Below, piece by piece: positions 58,308-64,000 of a stretch of 64,000 bases of DNA. This DNA is from Loripinus fragilis. Taxonomy: Eukaryota > Mollusca > Bivalvia > Lucinida > Lucinidae. The notes under the pieces were generated by a model, which was not told the DNA's origin, searched no databases, and saw nothing but the letters and a program-made list of their open reading frames with translations. The position numbers and the translations under genes are program-made. The DNA is taken from contig OZ026524.1 in the NCBI GenBank assembly GCA_964019695.1, forward strand, positions 63,619,066-63,683,065. Reading direction: 5' to 3'. Position 1 is the first letter of the stretch, and every line of letters starts with the position of its first letter.

Positions 58308-58735
58308 AAGTTTACAGTTTTGTAGTTTCCGGTTCGGCGGCTTGTTGTTGAAATTTATAATCATAAATATCTAAAAGTTACAGTTATCTAGTTGGGCGAA
58401 ATCAAATAAAGACAGGTAATCATGAAATATTTAATCTATGTATTCTATAGAAGCTGTTTTAAACAGGAAATACCAACCACTGCAGAGTTCAAAAACTTCA
58501 CACCATCTGTCCAGTTCTGTGCATCAGTGCTTGTTGGGTGGGTGGGGTTAGTTAAAAGATAAAGAACCCTTATTTAACGTCGCTTATAATGAACAGACAA
58601 CATTAGCTCATGAGCTATTCTGCTACATAACAATTATATCTTTCACAGATACTTACCTGCCTTACTTTATCTTCCTAGCACAACCCCTTTTATGCAAGCA
58701 ACAGCAAGGGAGCTGCTAGTACCATTTTTTTACAC
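58308..58735. other. No gene proven; possible 18-bp exon
   Basis: GAAGATAAAGTAAGGCAG is followed on the minus strand by a strong donor GTAAGTATCTG (58633-58669 region), perhaps a noncoding first exon for the gene at 50250. Unproven. Confidence 0.25.
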
Positions 58736-58741
58736 CTTTGG

Positions 58742-58815
58742 TATGGTGCAGCCGCAGAATTCGAACCCATGACCTCCCGCTCCGAAAGCGGACGCTCTAC
58801 CAACTGACCTATCTC
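58742..58815 (-). other. tRNA-like sequence, Arg(UCG)-like anticodon arm
   Basis: Minus strand: A box TAGGTCAGTTGGTAGAGC, anticodon arm TCCGCTTTCGGAGCGGG with TCG at the anticodon position, B-like box GGTTCGAATTC. Acceptor ends do not pair, and the T-stem is weak, so a SINE head or pseudogene rather than a working tRNA. Confidence 0.45.
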
Positions 58816-59804
58816 TTGAACAATCTTAATCAGGCAGAGGAAAGATTTTTATTTATAGATATACTATAAATTTATAGTACATCTATAAATGCATAGAAAA
58901 ATCATTCTATATATTTATAGAATCACCAGGTAAAATTGCGTGAAAATCGTGCATGTCGAAAACCGCAACGCGATATTTGGAAGAATGAACATCGATAAGT
59001 TAAGAATTCATAATGTACATACTTATTTTATTAGAAATGCCTATTTTTTGAGAAAACACAATCTACATTAATTGTCACCATCGATACAGGTTACAAGCCC
59101 TTATTTTTGCCCAAACTTGTGAACATTCTATTACTTTTAAAGTTTTTATCAGCTTCAACACTTGCGTCTTCCATTTTTAATTTGCTTGATCACGTGATGA
59201 GGCTGGATCTAGACTGGTCCAGTGGTTAACATGACTGGTCGTCGCAAAAATAAAAATACTGACCGTAGTAAAACTACGAGGTCAAAAATATCCTCATAAA
59301 GCATCCGGATCTATTGTTAACTCTCTGTGGCTCAAACTACCCTATCTTGAACATATTTCATGGTCAAAAAATGGTTTTTGAGCTGAAGAAGTTCTTATGT
59401 AAAAGTAAGTGGTCGGCACAATTATTTTGCCAAAAGCCCTTTCAGAATGTTAAAGGATAAGATCAAGTACAGTCTGAGGTTGCACATGCGATCATAGACA
59501 ATACTGTGACTTAACTGTCTAAAAAAAAATTCCCAATCTCAAAAAAAAAAAAAAAATTTTTTTTTTTTTTTTAGAATTTTCATTCAGTCACCACACACAC
59601 ACTCACAAGCTACATGATGACAATCTACTAGAATTGCATCCTATTTTCCTTCAATTTAATGGCAATAGTATGTGTATTTTAAACTGACCAAAAATGCTGT
59701 TCTTGTTTGTTTAGAAAATTTCCCAAAATAGTGGTTTACCACGCTAATTTTCCCAATCTGAAAGGCCCTAGGGCCCCTTCCCAAAATTGCAAAAAAAATC
59801 CCTG
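58816..59804. other. No gene seen; A/T palindrome
   Basis: A run of A followed directly by a run of T at about 59538-59571 forms a hairpin-prone site. Otherwise unrecognised. Confidence 0.45.
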
Positions 59805-60230
59805 CTTTATACAAATATCAATCAGCATGAGATGACGTGCAGAGTGCAAGAATGGTAACTCTGCCTTTGATACTTTAGAGTTATTTCCCTTTGAACTTTG
59901 TGCATCACAAAAATCGTGTCCGCTCTATAACTTGAAAATGGCTTAAGCTATATTCACGAAACTTTATACAAATATCAATCAGCATGAGATGACGTGCAGA
60001 GTGCAAGAATAGTAAATCTGCCTTCTATACATTTTGAGTTATTTTCCTTGGAACTTTGCCCATCACAAAAACCATGTCCGCTCTGTAAATTGAAAACTGC
60101 TTAAGCTATATTCACGAGTCGATGTGCAGAGTGCAAGAATAGTAACTGTGTCATTTATACTCTTTGAGTTATTTCCCTTGGAACTTTGTCAATCACAAAA
60201 ACAATTATCTATGACTATTTTATACCAGGT
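59805..60230. repeat. 157-bp tandem repeat, about 2.7 copies
   Basis: CTTTATACAAATATCAATCA starts at 59805 and 59962; GATGTGCAGAGTGCAAGAAT of a third, partly deleted unit starts near 60120. Units share GTCCGCTCT and TTTCCTTGGAACTTTG. Confidence 0.85.
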
Positions 60231-60904
60231 TATGATTGTGCAATAGTTAACTACATTGACAGATATCTTTACTAGATACGAGCTGATTGTCTGCATGAAA
60301 TGACTAGAATTTCCGTTAGAAATTGTATTTAATGTTTCTGTTTGAAATTGTATTTAATGACTCATGCTTTTGACATCAAAAGGGGGGAGACATCTGTTTT
60401 TTTGTAGAAAAACAATTCTAGTTCAGATTGGACTCCATTAACTGACTGGTTTTAATTGAATGCTAACATCATGTTTGCCCAAAATGGCTGCCAAGTCGAA
60501 GCAAGGCTGAAATAAGGCAAATTTTGTGCAGCATAGCAACAGTATAACGGTCATTTAAGTTGGTCTTCGTTCAGGGAATGTTGATACCATTATTAAACTG
60601 CTTTATAAGTGTGTCAGACCAAGATTCAGAATTTTATCTTCACTTTTCAACAAGAATAGACATCCCTGAAATTGAAAGTAGCTATCATTCGGGAGTGAAT
60701 GTGCCTAACCATGGAAAGTTTTAACATCTACTAAAAATACCCAATTGAAAAAAAGCAAATGAGCATTTCTTATCTATCTCTTGTTACTGGCTGGATCATA
60801 TTTTGATCATTACGACAGGGAGTGTGAATTTGGAATTTTGAAGAAAAAAAACAAAGCAAAGCAAAAAAAAAAACAAGAAAAATCTTTCGGCTATGTTTTG
60901 ACTA
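60231..60904. other. No feature recognised
   Basis: A-rich blocks near 60840-60880 probably belong to the 3' end of the LINE fragment to the right. Confidence 0.4.
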
Positions 60905-61560
60905 AATGAGGAGTGCCCTAAACTCCTCAGTAGTCTGGGAATTGACCACCAAAGGAGAAAGACAATTTGGAATAGTCCGGGAAAAAAAGAGTTCTTCAGG
61001 GCATCACTCTATGTCTGGTATCTACAATATTGGGCGCTGTGTGATGACCTGGTAGATTTCAAGCTGTGAGCAGGGGTCAGGTACTTGTCTTTTTCTATAG
61101 ACACAGCACCAGAATGTATCTTATGAAAGAGAAGCAGGGAGGACCAATATCTAAGGGCCTCAAGAGATGGACACTCAAGCTCATCAAGCATCTCGCCGAC
61201 ACTACTTGTGTTTCGCCATCTCCTACAAGTCCAACGGGCTGCTGTCCTCTGAACTTTCTCAACCTGATTAATCTGAAGTTTTGAGGAAGGGCTCCAAATG
61301 GGTGCTGCATACTCTAGTTTAGGCCGAACCAAAGTTTTGTATGCAACTTCCTTAGTACTCTTAGGTGCAAAAGCCAAATTCTTGCAAAGGAAACCGAGTG
61401 TCTTAGTTTCTTTGGAAGAAATTTCTGAAATGTGTTGACCCCAATTCATAATATCGGAGATGGTTATACCAAGGTATTTTGCTGACTGAAAGTTTTCTAA
61501 AGTTTGGTTGTGAGGTGAATAATCAAAGAGAATCTCTTTGTGATGCTGATGCCGAGTTTC
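60905..61560 (-). pseudogene. LINE reverse transcriptase C-terminal fragment 1
   Basis: On the minus strand: AKYLGITISDIMNWGQHIS, ETKTLGFLCKNLAFAP, YKTLVRPKLEYAAPIWSP, QVEKVQRTAARWTC, LECPSLEALRYWSSLLLFHK, all typical of the region after the FADD motif in jockey-like LINEs. The frame stops at 61009-61011 and the remaining C-terminus continues to about 60908 with small deletions. Both 5' truncated and inactive. Confidence 0.8.
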
Positions 61561-62009
61561 TTAGAAATTTTGAATACCCGGATTAAAATTTGAAATACCC
61601 AAATGAATGAAAAATGACTCAAGTGAGTAACATACCCAATTGCTCAAAAAATTAATTGAAGTACTGTGATTATGTTGGATTTTTATTTTATGTTCATCAT
61701 AATTCCCTGAGATGTATCCTCTCTAACTCTTCCCTTACATTTTCGCTGACACAAACAGACTGCAAAAACATATTTCCAAACCGTGTCTTCCCCTAAAACC
61801 ACACCATTCTATAAGTTTGGAGGGTTTTCTATATTTTGCTATTTAGTTTGCCACTGATGCATACCTTTCTTTCTTTAGATTCTGCAACACCACCTCACGA
61901 GGATTACGTGCATGTTGATTAATCCTTAGAGTCATGGTACTAAGTTAAAGAAAAATGGTAGAATAAGATGATAGTTGTTAAAAGTACATGTAGTGATGTA
62001 CAAGAAGAG
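61561..62009. other. No feature recognised
   Basis: Unrecognised sequence between two LINE fragments. Confidence 0.4.
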
Positions 62010-62640
62010 ATAAAAACAGTTTATGTTGAGTTATGGGATGTGATGATTATGGGCCCGTACTGCCACACTGAACTGGTCCAGAGTGGGCAGAAGTATGACC
62101 TGGGCTGGATACAACAGTTGAGGGGGAAAAAACAAATTTGTAATAATTTGCTGTTGTATGAATCTGACCTTATGCAAGGGGAGGCTATGCAGTGTCGATC
62201 TCATTGGTTGTTCAAAGTATGGTGGCACAGGTATGGCAACCAGGCCGTGTATAATTTTAAACATCATAATAACTTTAGCATCAACTCTTCTCTGTTCTAG
62301 CCTTCTCAGATTTAGTTGTTGTTGGAGTTCTGTACACTTTGGTAAGGAGAGTAGGAGCTGAGAATCCAGTAGCCCTTCTCTGAACCATCTCTACCTAGAC
62401 TAGTGGATGTCTTTTTTTAGTGTACAGACTCAAAACTGATGAAGTATATTCATTATTTAATCTGCCGTCTCACTGTAGTTTTATAGGCTGCCTCCCGTTA
62501 ACCTGGATGTTTTGTTTTAATGTTTTTCTTAAGAAAACCAATACTTTTTGAAGCATTTGCTGTGACACTGTTGATGTGATGGTTGAAATTTAAGTGAGAT
62601 GAGACAGTGTTGTGCCTAGAGTGCGGAATTCCCGCGATTT
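62010..62640 (-). pseudogene. LINE reverse transcriptase C-terminal fragment 2
   Basis: Minus strand pieces: LNFNHHINSVTANASKSIGF then KKNIKTKHPG (about 62500-62610), and MMFKIIHGLVAIPVPPYFEQ then MRSTLHSLP through LLPTLDQFSVAVRAH (62031-62267). Between them the frame is shifted but alignable. A different lineage from fragment 1 by sequence. Inactive. Confidence 0.75.
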
Positions 62641-63231
62641 TGCCGCCGTTGCCCTTAAAAAAACACCCAAGTGTGGGCTCAAGGGCACACCTTGAAGATC
62701 TGCTTATTTTTTGCTGTTTATTACCATTTTCGTATTTAGGGTATCCCAATGAAGAAAAGTAAATAGCGCAATTTAGTCTGTGCACATGGTATTTATCTAT
62801 GATAAATGTTGCATTGGGTATTGATTTCTCAATCAGTCCAATACAACAACAACGGCGAAAACCCCAATTTCATTTAGCAGAAGGCCAGAAAAGCTATTTT
62901 AATATAGAAATAGTAAATTTGCTGGTGAATTCAAAACTAGGGCAATGGCAGAAACTACTTCACTGTCATCTACACCCCTTCTTGAGCCAAAACTATTGAC
63001 ATTGAACTCAAATTTAAATAAAAATGAACAGAAATGTCCATATAACCATTCAATAGGTCTTATCTGGTAAATTTTCTCAACAGTAGCTAACAGCTGTGCT
63101 AGGTACAAATATTGCTGTCTCTACACCTAGTAAAGCTAGGGGATAAATCTTGAAGTGTGTACTCTGCTAGCAATATATTCTAATTAATATGAAAATGGAT
63201 AGGACTAATTTCACCTTTTGATCTTTACCCA
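62641..63231. other. No gene proven
   Basis: The minus-strand frame of LINE fragment 2 continues to about 62785 through sequence not typical of LINEs (GCFFKGNGGKIAGIPHSRHN), likely an unrelated join. Confidence 0.4.
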
Positions 63232-63342
63232 TATAAGCCTAGCGTCCTTTTTGGTGGGACATAGGTAAACAGTGCATTCCCAGATCAGACGCCATACAAC
63301 CCAGCGTCTTATCATGGTCCCCACTGTGTGCTTACATGATGT
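63232..63342. repeat. Short dispersed repeat P2, copy 3
   Basis: ATATAAGCCTAGCGTCCTTT, TAGGTAAACAGTGCATTCCC, GATCAGACGCC. Most complete of the three copies. Confidence 0.6.
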
Positions 63343-63403
63343 TCTATTAAAATTTGAATAAAAAAACCACTACGCTTAATCATAATCATCATATCATAAT
63401 CAG

Positions 63404-64000
63404 ATTTTTGATTAACATGCAGGTGCAGGGGCATCATCCACATCAGTGGGCCCCTTTCCAGGTAACTGCCTAGCTGCACGCATAGCAGATCTCACACCTG
63501 ATCTCCAGGTGCTCCTTTCTTGAGGGTCCACTGTCGTGAGCATCCATTCACAGCAGTCTCTCTCCGTCAGTTTCTTCCATGTTAGCTTGGGCCTCCCTGC
63601 CACCCACCTGCCATCAATCTGTATATCACATGCGGTTCTGATTGCACCACTAGAACCCAAACCAGCGAAGCCTTCTCATAATGAGGTCGAGGTCCTCAAG
63701 CTCAAGCTTTGCCAGTAATTCGCTTGACCTTACCGTGGCCACATCCTCTGGCTTGGTACTGCAGATCTGTCTGATCATGGCCCTATCATTGCGCTGCAAG
63801 CGCTGCAGGTTCGTCTTGGTCAGTGGCCAAGTTTCACTGGCATGGAGCATGGCGCTCCGCACGCAAGAGCTGTATACATGGCCACATGTCTTTTAAGAGA
63901 GGTGGCAGGATGTGAGAACTGGTAATAGCTCCCTGAACTTCTTCCAGGCTGTTTTCACACAAGTAGTGACGGCTATTTCACAGCCTCCACCAGCAGAAAG
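63404..64000 (-). pseudogene. LINE (RTE-like) C-terminal fragment 3, runs off window
   Basis: Minus strand: AGGGCEIAVTTCVKTAWKKF at the window edge, then MLHASETWPLTKTNLQRLQR, DLDLIMRRLRWFG, and in another frame RPKLTWKKLTERDCCEW, WRSGVRSAMRAARQLPG, ending about 63412. This arrangement is typical of the C-terminus of endonuclease-reverse transcriptase LINEs annotated in many invertebrates. Breaks: a TAA in the LS-KT segment near 63890 and a small deletion after RLRWFG near 63655. Confidence 0.75.

Overview
The window looks like intron-rich, repeat-dense DNA from an invertebrate animal, most likely a bivalve mollusc and possibly a dreissenid mussel. The evidence is AT-rich sequence, spliceosomal exons separated by kilobases, jockey/CR1-type LINEs, tRNA-derived SINEs, many short terminal-inverted-repeat (TIR) elements and dispersed repeats of a mollusc-like kind. 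The taxon is inferred from repeat style only; no search could be run. There are no bacterial genes, operons or CRISPR arrays.

Genes. (1) A minus-strand split gene covers about 0-35.7 kb and runs off the left edge. Its ATG exon is at 35633-35668 (in-frame stop just upstream). Further exons with good splice signals lie at 24296-24349, 20821-20928, 17988-18014, 16338-16364, 11165-11245, 9122-9223, 6733-6816 and 22-105. All are multiples of three and join in phase 0; two are 27-bp microexons. The last two are diverged copies of one 84-bp exon, each with a 30-bp minisatellite just upstream in its intron. I do not recognise the product. (2) A minus-strand reading frame at 50250-51200 encodes a 316-aa protein of about eight 35-37-residue repeats (PRVKPEA motif), with a spliced 5'UTR. 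(3) Weaker exon candidates lie at 51937-52065 and 36808-36981.

Repeats by region. 0-11 kb: degenerate and intact minisatellites, foldback elements, a 0.6-kb TIR element. 12.9-16.3 kb: a ~166-bp tandem repeat carrying a 1.63-kb TIR transposon that itself holds two MITEs. 16-27 kb: foldbacks, MITEs, a tRNA-Thr-type SINE beside a (TA)n/(TG)n tract, monomeric repeats. 26-30 kb: repeats rich in TGACCTTG. 32-38 kb: four or more MITE families. 38-44 kb: two opposed satellite arrays, one split by a young 2.65-kb element with 461-bp terminal direct repeats and invaded by a SINE. 48-50 kb: (AT)n tracts with a dead Tc1-like transposon. 53.6-55.1 kb: a LINE with one stop between its two reading-frame halves. 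55.8-58.3 kb: a 2.49-kb TIR element with 10-bp target duplications. 60.9-64 kb: three broken LINE 3' ends on the minus strand.

Main finding. Three otherwise unlike foldback families share a 14-nt hairpin-tip motif, CGAGGCTTGCCGAG, in eight copies, and each also carries a flank with TGACGTCA-like palindromes. This common design suggests one undescribed foldback superfamily recognised by a common factor.
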